A DNA stretch of 64,000 nucleotides from positions 62,001 through 126,000 of the forward strand of contig NZ_FORF01000011.1 of assembly GCF_900113935.1 (NCBI RefSeq). The letters run 5' to 3'. This stretch comes from Aquamicrobium aerolatum DSM 21857 (GTDB taxonomy: Bacteria > Pseudomonadota > Alphaproteobacteria > Rhizobiales > Rhizobiaceae). Position 1 is the first letter of the stretch. Every line of letters starts with the position of its first letter. Below are positions 39,645 to 48,632 of this stretch, piece by piece. A model generated the notes under the pieces. The model saw only the letters and a program-made list of their open reading frames with translations, was not told the DNA's origin and did no database searches. The position numbers were made by a program, and so were the translations under genes.

Positions 39645-40262
39645 ATGACAATCCGTTTCCACAAGGGCGACCTGCCTGACCTGTCCAACTACGATGTCGA
39701 TACGGTGGCAATCGACACCGAGACGCTCGGGCTCAACCCGCTGCGTGACCGGTTGTGCGTGGTGCAGATTTCGCCCGGCGACGGCACGGCGGACGTCATT
39801 CAGATTGCTGCCGGCCAGAAGCAGGCGCCGAACCTGGTGGCTCTGCTGGAAAACCCGGCCATCACCAAGCTGTACCATTTCGGTCGCTTCGATCTGGCGG
39901 TGTTGTATCACGCCTTCGGCGTCACGCAGCAGCCGGTCTATTGCACCAAGATCGCCTCACGGCTGGTGCGCACCTATACGGACCGCCACGGGCTGAAGGA
40001 TCTGTGCAACGAGCTGATCGGGGTCAGCATTTCCAAGCAGCAGCAATCTTCGGACTGGGCCGCAGAGACGCTGAGCCCGGAGCAACTCGAATATGCCGCA
40101 TCCGATGTTCTTTACCTGCATCAGCTGCGCGACAAGCTCAACGAGCGACTCGCGCGGGACGGACGCGCGCAGGAAGCGCAAAAGTGCTTCGAGTTCCTGC
40201 CGACGCGGGCCAAGCTCGATCTGATGGGCTGGGACGAACAGGACATCTTTGCCCATTCGTGA
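39645..40262 (+). CDS. rnd: Ribonuclease D (short DEDD exonuclease)
   Basis: 205-aa 3'-5' exoribonuclease limited to the DEDDy catalytic domain, without the HRDC domains of the E. coli enzyme; such short forms are common in alphaproteobacteria. Active-site motifs: VAIDTETLGLNP, YHFGRFDLAVLYHAF and YAASDVLYLHQL. A role in tRNA or stable RNA 3' trimming is assumed. Start chosen at 39645 with AAGGGC upstream; an ATG at 39624 overlapping the previous stop is an alternative. Confidence 0.9.
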   Translation: MTIRFHKGDLPDLSNYDVDTVAIDTETLGLNPLRDRLCVVQISPGDGTADVIQIAAGQKQAPNLVALLENPAITKLYHFGRFDLAVLYHAFGVTQQPVYCTKIASRLVRTYTDRHGLKDLCNELIGVSISKQQQSSDWAAETLSPEQLEYAASDVLYLHQLRDKLNERLARDGRAQEAQKCFEFLPTRAKLDLMGWDEQDIFAHS

Positions 40263-40283
40263 TGGGTTCGCGATGCTATCGAA

Positions 40284-40317
40284 AAGGCCCGGAGCTTGCA
40301 TGCTCCGGGCCTTTTTT
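40284..40317 (+). terminator. Rho-independent terminator of rnd
   Basis: A 12-bp perfect stem AAGGCCCGGAGC / GCTCCGGGCCTT with a 6-nt loop and a run of six T. The AAAA on the left may also let it serve the convergent acyltransferase gene. Confidence 0.93.
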
Positions 40318-41414
40318 CATTCGGCGGCGGTGCCGGCGAGCTGGGCTTTGGCCGGTGGCCGGTCGAGATAGGCCCAGTCGGGCCGTTCGAACAGGAAGCG
40401 GCCATAGCCGGTCCACTGGATCAGCAGATAGAGGATCGCCGGTCCGGCGACGGCGGCCATGGTGACCAGCAGCGACACAACGCCAATGTCACTGATCAGG
40501 CCGGACTTGATCAGCACGACACGGCTGACCGCCATCGGTACGAAGAAGGCCAGATAGATCACGATGGAATGGAGGCCGAGCCAGGTCAGCCAGCCGGTCC
40601 ATGGCAGGCTGGTGACCAAAGTCGACACCAGCACGATTGCCATCGCGCCGGCAACGCCCAGCGCCAGCGACACGAGCGGCAAAGCGGCGATGCCCTGGCT
40701 GTAGCGGCCGATGGCGTCGGCATCGAGCAGATATTGCAGCGAGGCTGGCGCCGGCGTGAACACGAACAGCGCATTGACCAGCGCCCAGACGGCGAGCAGT
40801 GCCAGCGTCTTGCCACGGTTGGCGCTGGCCCATTCGGCGAAATCGAAGATACGGCTGGCAAGCGCATAACCGGCGTAGAAATAGACGAACCGGGCGCAGA
40901 ATTCGTCGATCACCAGCCAGCCGGTGTGGACCGGCAGGATTTCCAGAACCGCTGCGCCACCCAGCACCAGCCAGACCGGCAGGTTCTTCATCAGACGTGT
41001 CAGGATGAAGAACAGCGGCAAGAGATAGACGAACCACAGCGTGCCGAAGGGCTGGATATAGGCCCAGAGATAATCCCGCACCACCGCGCCGACGCCTTCT
41101 TCAAGCGCTGTTGCAGGTGATTTGAACACGAACTGGATGGTGAGCCAGAGCACGTAGAAATAGACGAAATGGACAACCTTGCGATCGAGATAACGCAGCC
41201 ACGGGCGGTCGATCACCAGGCCCAAAAACAGGCCGGAGATGAGGAAGAAGTCAGGCATGCGGAACGGGCGTGCAAACGACACGACCGTGTGCATGAAGCC
41301 TTCGCCGTCCATTGCGTTGCCGACGCCAAGCGTCGAATGCATCATCACCACGAAGATGATGCAGATCCCCTTGGCCGTGTCGACCCAGTCGACGCGTGTA
41401 CGCGTATTCGTCAT
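40317..41414 (-). CDS. Acyltransferase 3 family membrane protein
   Basis: A 365-aa multi-pass inner-membrane protein (about ten segments). The family N-terminus is WVDTAKGICIIFVVMMHS, with the conserved His in the first helix, and RPFRMPDFFLISGLFLG. These enzymes acylate surface sugars or periplasmic glucans (OpgC/OafA-like); the acceptor is unknown. GGGGA precedes the ATG. It is a single gene between terminator and small-protein genes. Confidence 0.88.
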   Translation of the reverse strand: MTNTRTRVDWVDTAKGICIIFVVMMHSTLGVGNAMDGEGFMHTVVSFARPFRMPDFFLISGLFLGLVIDRPWLRYLDRKVVHFVYFYVLWLTIQFVFKSPATALEEGVGAVVRDYLWAYIQPFGTLWFVYLLPLFFILTRLMKNLPVWLVLGGAAVLEILPVHTGWLVIDEFCARFVYFYAGYALASRIFDFAEWASANRGKTLALLAVWALVNALFVFTPAPASLQYLLDADAIGRYSQGIAALPLVSLALGVAGAMAIVLVSTLVTSLPWTGWLTWLGLHSIVIYLAFFVPMAVSRVVLIKSGLISDIGVVSLLVTMAAVAGPAILYLLIQWTGYGRFLFERPDWAYLDRPPAKAQLAGTAAE

Positions 41415-41665
41415 CGGCAGATCCCCAAATCGCCCTGCAGTCGCTTATCTGAATCCGATACTGGCAGAAGAAGCCGACAGAACCGTTAAATCGACACCGA
41501 TCACGCAATTGTCATCGCAGGGTCGATCCTCGCAAAGACGTTGCGCGGGTCAAGATGACTTTGGAAAAGCGATCTATTTGACGGCATTGATTGCGGCCCG
41601 GCCCCGTTCATACTGGTTTCAGCGGCACAGAACTGCTGCGCCACGTACTGAAAGGAGGCGTCATG

Positions 41666-41821
41666 ATGCAGAAAATGGTGACCCGCTTTTCCAATTTTCT
41701 GGAATGGGTGTTTGCGCCGCACCAGCCGGAAGAGATCACGCGCGCGACAACGCCGGACGAGGCGGCCCAGCGCTTTTCCCGCGAGGAAGCTTATTATTGG
41801 CTGATGCACGCGCATTGGTGA
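41666..41821 (+). CDS. Small protein, 51 aa, unknown function
   Basis: A short open frame with an ideal ribosome binding site AAAGGAGG 7 nt before the ATG. The protein (FSNFLEWVFAPHQPEE, then TPDEAAQRFSREEAYYWL) is compact with aromatic and acidic residues and no membrane segment. I do not recognise a family. The strong initiation signal and coding-like composition support it as real. An adjacent ATG at 41663 is an alternative start. Confidence 0.6.
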   Translation: MQKMVTRFSNFLEWVFAPHQPEEITRATTPDEAAQRFSREEAYYWLMHAHW

Positions 41822-41918
41822 GGAGCCGACGCAAGGGCTGTTTTGGGTGGTGCAGCGCGACGTGTGGACGGGGTCGCACATAGAAATATTCGTCGGCAAT
41901 GAAATTCGTGATCGACAA

Positions 41919-41939
41919 AGTCTACAGATTTTATAGACT
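41919..41939. promoter_or_regulatory. Inverted repeat upstream of small membrane protein gene
   Basis: AGTCTA, 9-nt spacer, TAGACT: a perfect 6-bp-arm dyad. It contains a TATAGA that could be a -10 element, so a repressor bound here would block initiation. The gene begins 23 nt further on. An Rrf2-family regulator is encoded about 60 nt beyond the small gene, on the other strand, and is a candidate ligand (inference). Confidence 0.5.
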
Positions 41940-41961
41940 AAGGAGATGGACGGAGAATTCG

Positions 41962-42120
41962 ATGTCGTATTCTGACACTAACAGAGCAAGCCGCCAGCAG
42001 TTGCGCAACAGCGCCAAAGCAGCGGTTTCCGCACCGGCGCCAGCAAGCGCGCTGACCTATCTCGTCTTCACCTTGTCGGTCGGCTTCATGATCGCGGTGG
42101 TATTCGGGGTTCTTGCCTGA
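41962..42120 (+). CDS. Small single-pass membrane protein, 52 aa
   Basis: The frame starts MSYSDTNRASRQQL with GGAG 6 nt upstream. A polar N-terminal half is followed by one hydrophobic helix (TYLVFTLSVGFMIAVVFGV) reaching the C-terminus, so it is likely a tail-anchored or small inner-membrane protein. No family recognised. An inverted repeat at 41919-41939 suggests regulated expression. Confidence 0.6.
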   Translation: MSYSDTNRASRQQLRNSAKAAVSAPAPASALTYLVFTLSVGFMIAVVFGVLA

Positions 42121-42178
42121 ACGGATGACGGGCAGGCGGTGCCTCTGACCAGAACAGGCGCTCTTTGCGCCGGCTGAT

Positions 42179-42619
42179 CTATCCCGACGGGAGCGAAAGA
42201 TCGCTTTCTTTTGCATCGCGCATCTGGGCCAGACTGCGATGGTCGAGGATCTCGGCGATGGCGCGGCGCACATCCATCATCATCCGGCGGACCTGGCAGC
42301 TGGCTTCGTCGCAATCGTGGCAGCGCTCATAGCGCGTGGCGCTGGCGCAGGAGATCGGCGCCAGCGGACCGTCAAGAACGCGTACCACGTCGCCGATCCA
42401 GATCTCATCGGGATGGCGCGCAAGACGATAGCCGCCATCCTTGCCCTTGCGGCTCTGCACGAACCCGGCATTGCGCAATTCGCCGAGAATCGCGTCGAGG
42501 AATTTTTTCGGGATGCTGTTGGTGGTGGCGATATCGTTGACCAGAGCAAGCTGTCCCTGCGGCAGGTGCGACAGATGGATCAGCGCTTTGAGCCCGTATT
42601 TGCCTTTTCTGGTCAGCAT
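42179..42619 (-). CDS. Rrf2 family transcriptional regulator, Fe-S type
   Basis: A 146-aa winged-helix regulator: LTRKGKYGLKALIHL, NSIPKKFLDAILGELRNAG and SRKGKDGGYRLAR are the Rrf2 DNA-binding core. Four cysteines in ISCASATRYERCHDCDEASC probably hold an iron-sulfur cluster, as in IscR, NsrR or RirA. Which stimulus it reads (iron, cysteine, NO) is not clear. Start at 42619 fits the family; an upstream extension to 42682 is rejected. Confidence 0.88.
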   Translation of the reverse strand: MLTRKGKYGLKALIHLSHLPQGQLALVNDIATTNSIPKKFLDAILGELRNAGFVQSRKGKDGGYRLARHPDEIWIGDVVRVLDGPLAPISCASATRYERCHDCDEASCQVRRMMMDVRRAIAEILDHRSLAQMRDAKESDLSLPSG

Positions 42620-42707
42620 ATTTGCCCGACGCCTTCTGCGTAGTCCGATGAATGCATGAGATCGCACGCCCGAACCGATCATGCGGCAGAGGCGTTAAAA
42701 AGGCGCT

Positions 42708-43139
42708 TCAGCGCTTCTTGCGTTTGCGTCCGTAGATTTCGAACCGGTGGTGCACGATCTCGTAGCCGAGACGGTGCGCGATCTCGTTCTGGAGTTCCTC
42801 GATCTTGTCGGACTGGAACTCGATGACGTCGCCGGTGTCGATGTCGATGAGATGATCATGATGCTCGCCGACGGCGGGCTCGAACCGTGATGGCCCGCCG
42901 GCAAAGGCGTGACGGTGGATCGCGCCGATCCCTTCAAGCAGTTTCATCGTGCGGTAGACCGTCGACAGGGAGATGCCGCTGTCGATGGCGACGGCGCGTT
43001 GGAAGATCTCCATCGCGTCCGGGTGGTCGCCCATATCGGCCAGAATGCCGAGGATGACGCGGCGCGGACGGGTGATGCGCACCCCTGCCTCACGCAAGGC
43101 TGCCTCGTAATCGGTAGTGTGAATCTCTGGCTCGTTCAT
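42708..43139 (-). CDS. mur: Manganese uptake regulator, Fur family
   Basis: A 143-aa Fur homologue. DNA-binding part: [18 protein letters not shown] and [15 protein letters not shown]. Metal-site residues in [19 protein letters not shown]; ends with a basic tail KRKKR. In rhizobia the Fur orthologue acts as Mur, repressing sitABCD with Mn(II). It diverges from sitABCD across 210 nt containing a long palindrome, which supports Mur over Fur. It lacks CXXC pairs, unlike Zur. Confidence 0.92.
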   Translation of the reverse strand: MNEPEIHTTDYEAALREAGVRITRPRRVILGILADMGDHPDAMEIFQRAVAIDSGISLSTVYRTMKLLEGIGAIHRHAFAGGPSRFEPAVGEHHDHLIDIDTGDVIEFQSDKIEELQNEIAHRLGYEIVHHRFEIYGRKRKKR

Positions 43140-43247
43140 GGGGTCGACTATGCGTCAGCACGCGCTGCGATGCAAAGCAGGGTGGGCTCCTCATGTCGAT
43201 GATCCAGAACCTTCTCTGGCGCAAGACGGCCAAAAGACAGATCGCAG

Positions 43248-43276
43248 ATGCAGTTGCAAATGATTTGCAACTGCAT
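43248..43276. promoter_or_regulatory. Mur-responsive operator (MRS-like palindrome)
   Basis: A 13-bp-arm perfect inverted repeat with 3-nt centre: ATGCAGTTGCAAA-TGA-TTTGCAACTGCAT. It lies 74 nt before the sitA start and its edge overlaps TTGACA (43276-43281), a likely -35 hexamer. TGCAAAT-type palindromes are known Mur/Fur sites in rhizobia. It should give manganese-dependent repression of sitABCD. Confidence 0.88.
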
Positions 43277-43349
43277 TGACAGCGAGGCGACGCAACGATA
43301 GACAGGCTGTACCGTTGATGATTTTGATATTTCCTGCCCCGGAGTTTTC

Positions 43350-44234
43350 ATGCTTGTTCGTTCGTTGATTGCCGCGATTGCGTTGTGCGCCGGACTGTTG
43401 CCCGCCGCTGCCGCCGAGAAGATGAAGGTGGTGACGACATTCACCGTGATCGCCGATATTGCCCGCAACGTTGCCGGTGATGCGGCGGACGTCGAATCGA
43501 TCACAAGGCCCAATGCCGAGATCCACGAATATTCGCCGACACCGGGCGATCTGTTGCGCGCGCAGGATGCCGATCTGGTGCTCTATAACGGCCTTAACCT
43601 GGAGCTGTGGTTCGAGCGCTTCTTCCGCAATCTGCGCGACGTTCCAAGTGTGGTCGTCACCGAGGGGGTGGAGCCGATGGGCATTTCAGAAGGCCCCTAT
43701 AGCGGCAAGCCGAACCCGCATGCCTGGATGTCGCCCGCCAACGCGCTGATCTATGTCGAGAATATCCGCGCTGCCTTTGCCGAGCGCGACCCCGCCAACG
43801 CCGAGATCTATGCAGCCAATGCCAAGGCCTACCAAGCGCAGATCGAAGCGACCGCCGCACCGATCCGCGAGCGTCTGGGTGCGATTCCGGAGCAACATCG
43901 CTGGCTGGTGACCAGCGAAGGCGCATTCTCCTATCTCGCTCGCGATTTCGGGCTGAAGGAACTCTATCTGTGGCCGATCAATGCCGACGCGCAAGGAACG
44001 CCGCAACAGATCAAGAAAGTGATCGACCTGGTGCGTGAATATAAGATCCCCGCCGTGTTCAGTGAAAGCACGGTGTCGGCCGACCCGGCGCAACAGGTGG
44101 CGCGGGAGACCGGATCGCAATATGGCGGCGTGCTCTATGTCGATTCGCTTTCCGATGAGACCGGACCGGTGCCTACCTATCTCGACCTGTTGCGGGTGAC
44201 GACCGAAACCATCGCTGCCGGGCTTGCAAAATGA
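43350..44234 (+). CDS. sitA: Manganese/iron ABC transporter substrate-binding protein
   Basis: A 294-aa cluster A-I periplasmic binding protein with a signal peptide ([19 protein letters not shown]). Metal ligands expected in [13 protein letters not shown] (His), [14 protein letters not shown] (His), [14 protein letters not shown] (Glu) and [11 protein letters not shown] (Asp). The absence of a His-rich loop separates it from ZnuA. First gene of sitABCD; overlaps sitB by 4 nt. Confidence 0.95.
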   Translation: MLVRSLIAAIALCAGLLPAAAAEKMKVVTTFTVIADIARNVAGDAADVESITRPNAEIHEYSPTPGDLLRAQDADLVLYNGLNLELWFERFFRNLRDVPSVVVTEGVEPMGISEGPYSGKPNPHAWMSPANALIYVENIRAAFAERDPANAEIYAANAKAYQAQIEATAAPIRERLGAIPEQHRWLVTSEGAFSYLARDFGLKELYLWPINADAQGTPQQIKKVIDLVREYKIPAVFSESTVSADPAQQVARETGSQYGGVLYVDSLSDETGPVPTYLDLLRVTTETIAAGLAK

Positions 44235-45139
44235 ATCAGGCAGATACCAAGCCGACCGTTGCCGCCGAGGGTGCAGGTCTGGACGTGCGCAACGTTACCG
44301 CGACCTATCGCAGTGGTAACACCGCGCTGCATGATGCCTCGTTCTCGATCCCGCGTGGTACGATCACCGCGCTGGTCGGCGTCAACGGTTCGGGCAAATC
44401 GACATTGTTCAAGTCGATCATGGGCTTCGTGCCTTTGGCGCGCGGCTCGGTGTCGATCCTCGGTCAGCCGGCCGCACAGGCGCTGAAGCGCAATCTGGTC
44501 GCCTATGTGCCGCAGGCCGAGGAGGTCGACTGGAACTTCCCGATCCTCGTCGAAGACGTGGTGATGATGGGCCGGTATGGCCACATGAACTTCCTGCGCA
44601 TGCCGGCACGGCGTGATCGCGAAATGGTCGATGAAGCGCTGGCGCGGGTCAATATGAGCGACTTTCGCAAGCGCCAGATCGGCGAGCTTTCGGGCGGGCA
44701 GAAAAAGCGCGTGTTCCTGGCGCGAGCGCTGGCGCAGGAAGGACAGGTCATCCTTCTCGACGAACCCTTCACCGGCGTTGACGTGAAAACCGAAGAAGCG
44801 ATCATCACGCTTTTGGGTCAGTTGCGCGAAGAGGGGCGGGTGATGCTGGTCTCGACCCATAATCTGGGCTCCGTGCCGGAGTTTTGCGACCGGGCGGTGC
44901 TTCTCAACCGCACGGTGCTGGCATCGGGCCTGACAGCAGACACTTTCACCCGTGAAAACCTTGAAAAGGCGTTTGGCGGTGTGCTGCGCCATTTTGTGCT
45001 CGGCGGCACAGATCTGCACGACGACGCCGATGGGCGCGAGGTGACCGTCATCTCCGACGACGAACGTCCGTTCGTGCTTTATGGCGACAAGCCGCATTCG
45101 ACGAGCGGGCCTGCCGGGCAAGAGGAGAACAGGCAGTGA
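44231..45139 (+). CDS. sitB: Manganese/iron ABC transporter ATPase
   Basis: A 302-aa ATPase with Walker [10 protein letters not shown], signature [15 protein letters not shown], Walker [13 protein letters not shown] and switch [11 protein letters not shown]-terminal extension ([18 protein letters not shown]) is usual for SitB. Overlaps of 4 nt with both sitA and sitC show tight coupling. Confidence 0.95.
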   Translation: MNQADTKPTVAAEGAGLDVRNVTATYRSGNTALHDASFSIPRGTITALVGVNGSGKSTLFKSIMGFVPLARGSVSILGQPAAQALKRNLVAYVPQAEEVDWNFPILVEDVVMMGRYGHMNFLRMPARRDREMVDEALARVNMSDFRKRQIGELSGGQKKRVFLARALAQEGQVILLDEPFTGVDVKTEEAIITLLGQLREEGRVMLVSTHNLGSVPEFCDRAVLLNRTVLASGLTADTFTRENLEKAFGGVLRHFVLGGTDLHDDADGREVTVISDDERPFVLYGDKPHSTSGPAGQEENRQ

Positions 45140-45993
45140 CGCTGCTGCTGGAACCTTTCTCCTATGGCTACATGGTCAACGCCATGTGGGTGTCCGCGCT
45201 GGTCGGGGCGGTCTGTGCTTTCCTGTCGGCCTATCTGATGCTCAAAGGCTGGTCGCTGATCGGCGATGCGCTGTCCCACGCGATCGTCCCCGGCGTGGCC
45301 GGTGCCTATATGCTCGGCCTGCCATTTGCGATCGGCGCTTTCTTTTCCGGCGGGCTGGCGGCAGCTGCGATGCTGTTTTTGAGCCAGCAGACGAAGCTGC
45401 GCGAAGATACCGTGATCGGCCTGATCTTCACCTCCTTTTTCGGCCTCGGCCTGTTCATGATCTCGTTGTCGCCCGTGTCGGTGAACATCCAGACCATCGT
45501 GCTGGGCAACATCCTTGCGGTGACCCCTTCGGACACGCTGCAACTGGTGATCATCGCCGGGGTGTCGCTGGCGATCCTGATCGTCAAATGGAAGGATCTG
45601 ATGGTGGTGTTCTTTGACGAGAATCATGCGCGCACCATCGGCCTCAACCCGAACTTCCTGCGCGTGCTGTTCTTCACCCTGTTGTCGGCATCGACGGTTG
45701 CGGCGTTGCAGACGGTGGGAGCGTTTCTGGTGATCGCGCTGGTGGTAACGCCCGGCGCGACCGCCTATCTTCTGACCGACCGGTTTCCGCGCCTGATCAT
45801 CGTTTCCGTCGCGATCGGCACGGTGACGAGCTTCATCGGCGCTTATGCCAGCTATTTCATCAACGGCGCGACCGGCGGCATCATCGTGGTGTTGCAGACG
45901 CTGATCTTCCTGGCGGCCTTTGTGTTTGCGCCCAAGCACGGGATGCTGGCCGCCCGAAGGCAGGCGCGCAAGGCGCTGGAGATTGCGTCATGA
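45136..45993 (+). CDS. sitC: Manganese/iron ABC transporter permease
   Basis: A 285-aa ABC-3 permease with about eight membrane segments: [21 protein letters not shown] near the N-terminus and [17 protein letters not shown] in the C-terminal half. It pairs with SitD to form the channel. Overlaps neighbours by 4 nt on each side. Confidence 0.95.
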   Translation: MTLLLEPFSYGYMVNAMWVSALVGAVCAFLSAYLMLKGWSLIGDALSHAIVPGVAGAYMLGLPFAIGAFFSGGLAAAAMLFLSQQTKLREDTVIGLIFTSFFGLGLFMISLSPVSVNIQTIVLGNILAVTPSDTLQLVIIAGVSLAILIVKWKDLMVVFFDENHARTIGLNPNFLRVLFFTLLSASTVAALQTVGAFLVIALVVTPGATAYLLTDRFPRLIIVSVAIGTVTSFIGAYASYFINGATGGIIVVLQTLIFLAAFVFAPKHGMLAARRQARKALEIAS

Positions 45994-46823
45994 TCGACAC
46001 GCTGACCTTGCCATTCCAGTTTGCGTTCATGCAGCAGGCCTTCGTCATCGCCATGCTGGTGGCGCTGCCAATGGGGCTGTTGTCGCCGTTCCTGGTGCTC
46101 AAGGGCTGGTCGCTGATGGGTGACGCCATCAGCCATGCGGTGCTGCCCGGCGTGGTGCTGGCCTATCTGATCGGCCTGCCGCTGGCGGCGGGGGCGTTTG
46201 TCGCCGGCATGTTCTGTGCGCTCGCCGTCGGCTATCTGAAGGAGAACAGCCGCGTCAAGGAAGACACGGTGATGGGCGTCGTGTTTTCCGGCATGTTCGG
46301 ACTTGGCATCGTGCTGTTCTCGATGATCGAGAGTGATCTGCACCTGCTGCATGTACTGTTCGGCGATATGCTGGGGGTGACCTGGGGTGATGTCGCCCAG
46401 ACCGGTCTGATCGCGCTGATGGCGGCGGGGTTCGTGCTCCTGCTGCGGCGCGACCTGCTGCTGGCAGCGTTCGACGCGCAGCATGCGCGCGCCATCGGCC
46501 TGCCGGTACGCTTTCTCCACTATGGACTGCTGGCTACCCTGTCGCTGACGATTGTCGGCGCGCTGACGGCGGTGGGGATTATCCTTGCCATCGCGCTGCT
46601 GATCGCACCGGGAGCGATCGCCTTTCTGCTGACCCGCCGCTTTGAAGCGATGCTGGCGCTGTCGGCGGCGATCGCCACCGTCAGCGCCTTTGTCGGGGTC
46701 TATCTGTCGTTCTTCATCGACAGTGCACCCGCGCCGACAATCGTCGTCCTGATGGCAGTGCTTTTCATCGGCGCGTTGCTGTGGACCAAGACGCGCAGCC
46801 TCAGCCTCGCGGCGGAACGTTGA
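45990..46823 (+). CDS. sitD: Manganese/iron ABC transporter permease
   Basis: A 277-aa ABC-3 permease, paralogous to SitC: FLVLKGWSLMGDAISHAVLPG, and ILAIALLIAPGAIAFLL. Last gene of the operon; its last 23 nt overlap the 3' end of a convergent GST gene, which leaves no room for a separate terminator. Confidence 0.95.
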   Translation: MIDTLTLPFQFAFMQQAFVIAMLVALPMGLLSPFLVLKGWSLMGDAISHAVLPGVVLAYLIGLPLAAGAFVAGMFCALAVGYLKENSRVKEDTVMGVVFSGMFGLGIVLFSMIESDLHLLHVLFGDMLGVTWGDVAQTGLIALMAAGFVLLLRRDLLLAAFDAQHARAIGLPVRFLHYGLLATLSLTIVGALTAVGIILAIALLIAPGAIAFLLTRRFEAMLALSAAIATVSAFVGVYLSFFIDSAPAPTIVVLMAVLFIGALLWTKTRSLSLAAER

Positions 46824-47505
46824 GGCCAACCTGGCTGGCCGGGCGCTCCATGCAGCGCTCGAGCCATGCCAGGACGTTCGGAAAGTTCTTGAAGCCCAGC
46901 AATTCGTCCGCCTCGTAGAACACGCGCGCGGTGCGCACCCACGGGAAGATGGCGATGTCGGCGATGGTGTAGTCGTCGTCCATGATGAACTGACGCCCTT
47001 CCAGGCGCTTTTCGAGCACGCCGAGAAGACGGGTCGCCTCCTTGGTGTAGCGCTCGAGCGGGCGCTTGTCCTCGATCTCCTTGCCGGCAAATTTGTAGAA
47101 GAAGCCGAGCTGGCCGAACATCGGGCCGATGCCTCCCATCTGGAAGAACACCCACTGGATCGCCTCGAACCGCCGCGCCGGGTCGGCTGGCAGAAGCTTG
47201 CCGGTCTTCTCGGCGAGATAGACGAGGATCGCGCCGGACTCGAACAATGCCAGCGGCTTGCCGCCCGGACCGTCCGGATCGAGGATCGCCGGGATCTTGC
47301 CATTCGGGTTCAGCGACAGGAACTCGTCGGTCCAGGTCTCGTCCTTGCCGATGTGAACGCTGTGGGCCTCATAGGGCAGCCCGATTTCTTCCAGAGCGAT
47401 CGACACTTTCACGCCATTGGGGGTGGGGAAGTAATAGAGCTGCAACTTTGCCGGATCGGCGGCGGGCCAGCGCTGGGTGATCGCAAAAGCGGACAGATCG
47501 GTCAT
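46801..47505 (-). CDS. Glutathione S-transferase (YfcG/Nu-class-like)
   Basis: A 234-aa GST with LQLYYFPTPNGVKVSIALEE at the active site; the NGVK motif with Asn/Thr is typical of YfcG/YghU disulfide-bond reductases. NPNGKIPAILDPDG and ESGAILVYLAEKTG complete the thioredoxin-like domain; C-terminal DYTIADIAIFPW is the GST helix motif. GAGGTAAC precedes the ATG. It diverges from a monooxygenase-like gene across a palindrome. Confidence 0.9.
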   Translation of the reverse strand: MTDLSAFAITQRWPAADPAKLQLYYFPTPNGVKVSIALEEIGLPYEAHSVHIGKDETWTDEFLSLNPNGKIPAILDPDGPGGKPLALFESGAILVYLAEKTGKLLPADPARRFEAIQWVFFQMGGIGPMFGQLGFFYKFAGKEIEDKRPLERYTKEATRLLGVLEKRLEGRQFIMDDDYTIADIAIFPWVRTARVFYEADELLGFKNFPNVLAWLERCMERPASQVGLNVPPRG

Positions 47506-47542
47506 GTTACCTCGCAGGAAAAAGGCCGCGCAGGCGGCCGGA

Positions 47543-47563
47543 AGCTATGTCTCTCACATAGCT
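47543..47563. promoter_or_regulatory. Palindrome between GST and monooxygenase genes
   Basis: AGCTATGT, CTCTC, ACATAGCT: an 8-bp-arm perfect dyad 38-58 nt before the GST start. It could be an operator for an unlinked regulator or a leader hairpin. A second short dyad (GGCCGC / GCGGCC) is at 47524-47539. Confidence 0.45.
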
Positions 47564-47668
47564 ATCGGAGTTTTATCTGCAAGGCTGGGTTTCAGATGGA
47601 CCAGGATGAAATGAGGATTCCCCATCGCTGTGCGATGTTCTAGCGTGTCGGCATCGGAGGAATTGTTC

Positions 47669-47965
47669 ATGATCTATGTGATTGCCACGCTGACCATCAG
47701 GCCAGGTTCGCTGGAGGCGCTGCGCGAACCCGCAGCCGCCTGTATCGAAGCGACGCGCAAGGAGGATGGCTGCATCTCTTACGAGCTGTTTTCGAGCGTC
47801 ATCGACCCTGAAAAGCTGGTGTTCGTGGAAAAATGGGAGACACGCGGGGCGCTGACGGCGCATTCCAAGACCGAACACCTGTTGGCTTGGCGCGAAGCCA
47901 GCAAGCCGCATGTGATCGAGCGACACATCGAGATCGTGCATCCGGACGAGGTCGAGAATTACTGA
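47669..47965 (+). CDS. Antibiotic biosynthesis monooxygenase (ABM) domain protein, YgiN-like
   Basis: A 98-aa dimeric alpha+beta barrel protein: MIYVIATLTIRPGSLEAL, TRKEDGCISYELFSSV, LVFVEKWETRGAL and a terminal ERHIEIVHPDEV. Family members include the quinol monooxygenase YgiN; actual activity unknown. GGAGGAATT precedes the ATG at 47669. Followed at 45 nt by a GST gene on the same strand. Confidence 0.88.
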   Translation: MIYVIATLTIRPGSLEALREPAAACIEATRKEDGCISYELFSSVIDPEKLVFVEKWETRGALTAHSKTEHLLAWREASKPHVIERHIEIVHPDEVENY

Positions 47966-48010
47966 CGGGCAAGCGCCCTTGGCAGCAACCACGCATAGGG
48001 GGAATCGAAC

Positions 48011-48610
48011 ATGTGCAAGGCAATTGGGTCGCCCGGTTCGCGCCTGACGCGCGTCACCTGGATGCTGGAAGAACTCGGCCAGCAATATGAGATCGTCAAG
48101 ACAAAGCAACACACACCGGAAATGCTGCGCTACAGCGCCTCGGGCAAGGGGCCGGTGCTGGACGATGACGGTGTGGTCGTGACCGATTCAGCGGCGATCT
48201 GCGCCTATCTCGCCGACAAGCACCCGGAAAAACGCATGGGTGCGGAAAACCTCGCCGAACGCGCGCATCTCAACGCCTGGCTGTTCTTTGCCCAGTCGGA
48301 ACTGGAAGCGCCGCTGTGGAACAAGCTGAAGCATCGCATGCTGTTGTCGGCAGAAGAGCGGGTCGATGTCGGCCCGTGGACAAGCGCCGAGTTCACGCGT
48401 GAGATCCATTCGCTCGATGCGCGGCTCGGTGATCGCGAGTTTGCGATGGGCGACCGGTTTACCGCTGCCGACGTGATTCTCGGCCATTGCGGCCAGTGGG
48501 CGCGCGGCGCGCGCTTCGAGATCGATTCGCCGCGTGTGAACGCCTATTTCGACCGGGTGCTCGCGCGTCCGGCGCTGGCGCGCGCCAAGGCGCGTGAGCA
48601 GGCCGCGTAA
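48011..48610 (+). CDS. Glutathione S-transferase family protein
   Basis: A 199-aa GST. N-terminal SPGSRLTRVTWMLEELGQQY takes the active-site role, with Ser positions that could bind glutathione; ASGKGPVLDDDG and VTDSAAICAYLADKHP follow. C-terminal RFTAADVILGHCGQWARG is family-typical. GGGGGA precedes the ATG. Third GST-like gene in the window. Confidence 0.88.
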   Translation: MCKAIGSPGSRLTRVTWMLEELGQQYEIVKTKQHTPEMLRYSASGKGPVLDDDGVVVTDSAAICAYLADKHPEKRMGAENLAERAHLNAWLFFAQSELEAPLWNKLKHRMLLSAEERVDVGPWTSAEFTREIHSLDARLGDREFAMGDRFTAADVILGHCGQWARGARFEIDSPRVNAYFDRVLARPALARAKAREQAA

Positions 48611-48632
48611 AGGCTGCCAGTCCCGCGCCGTC

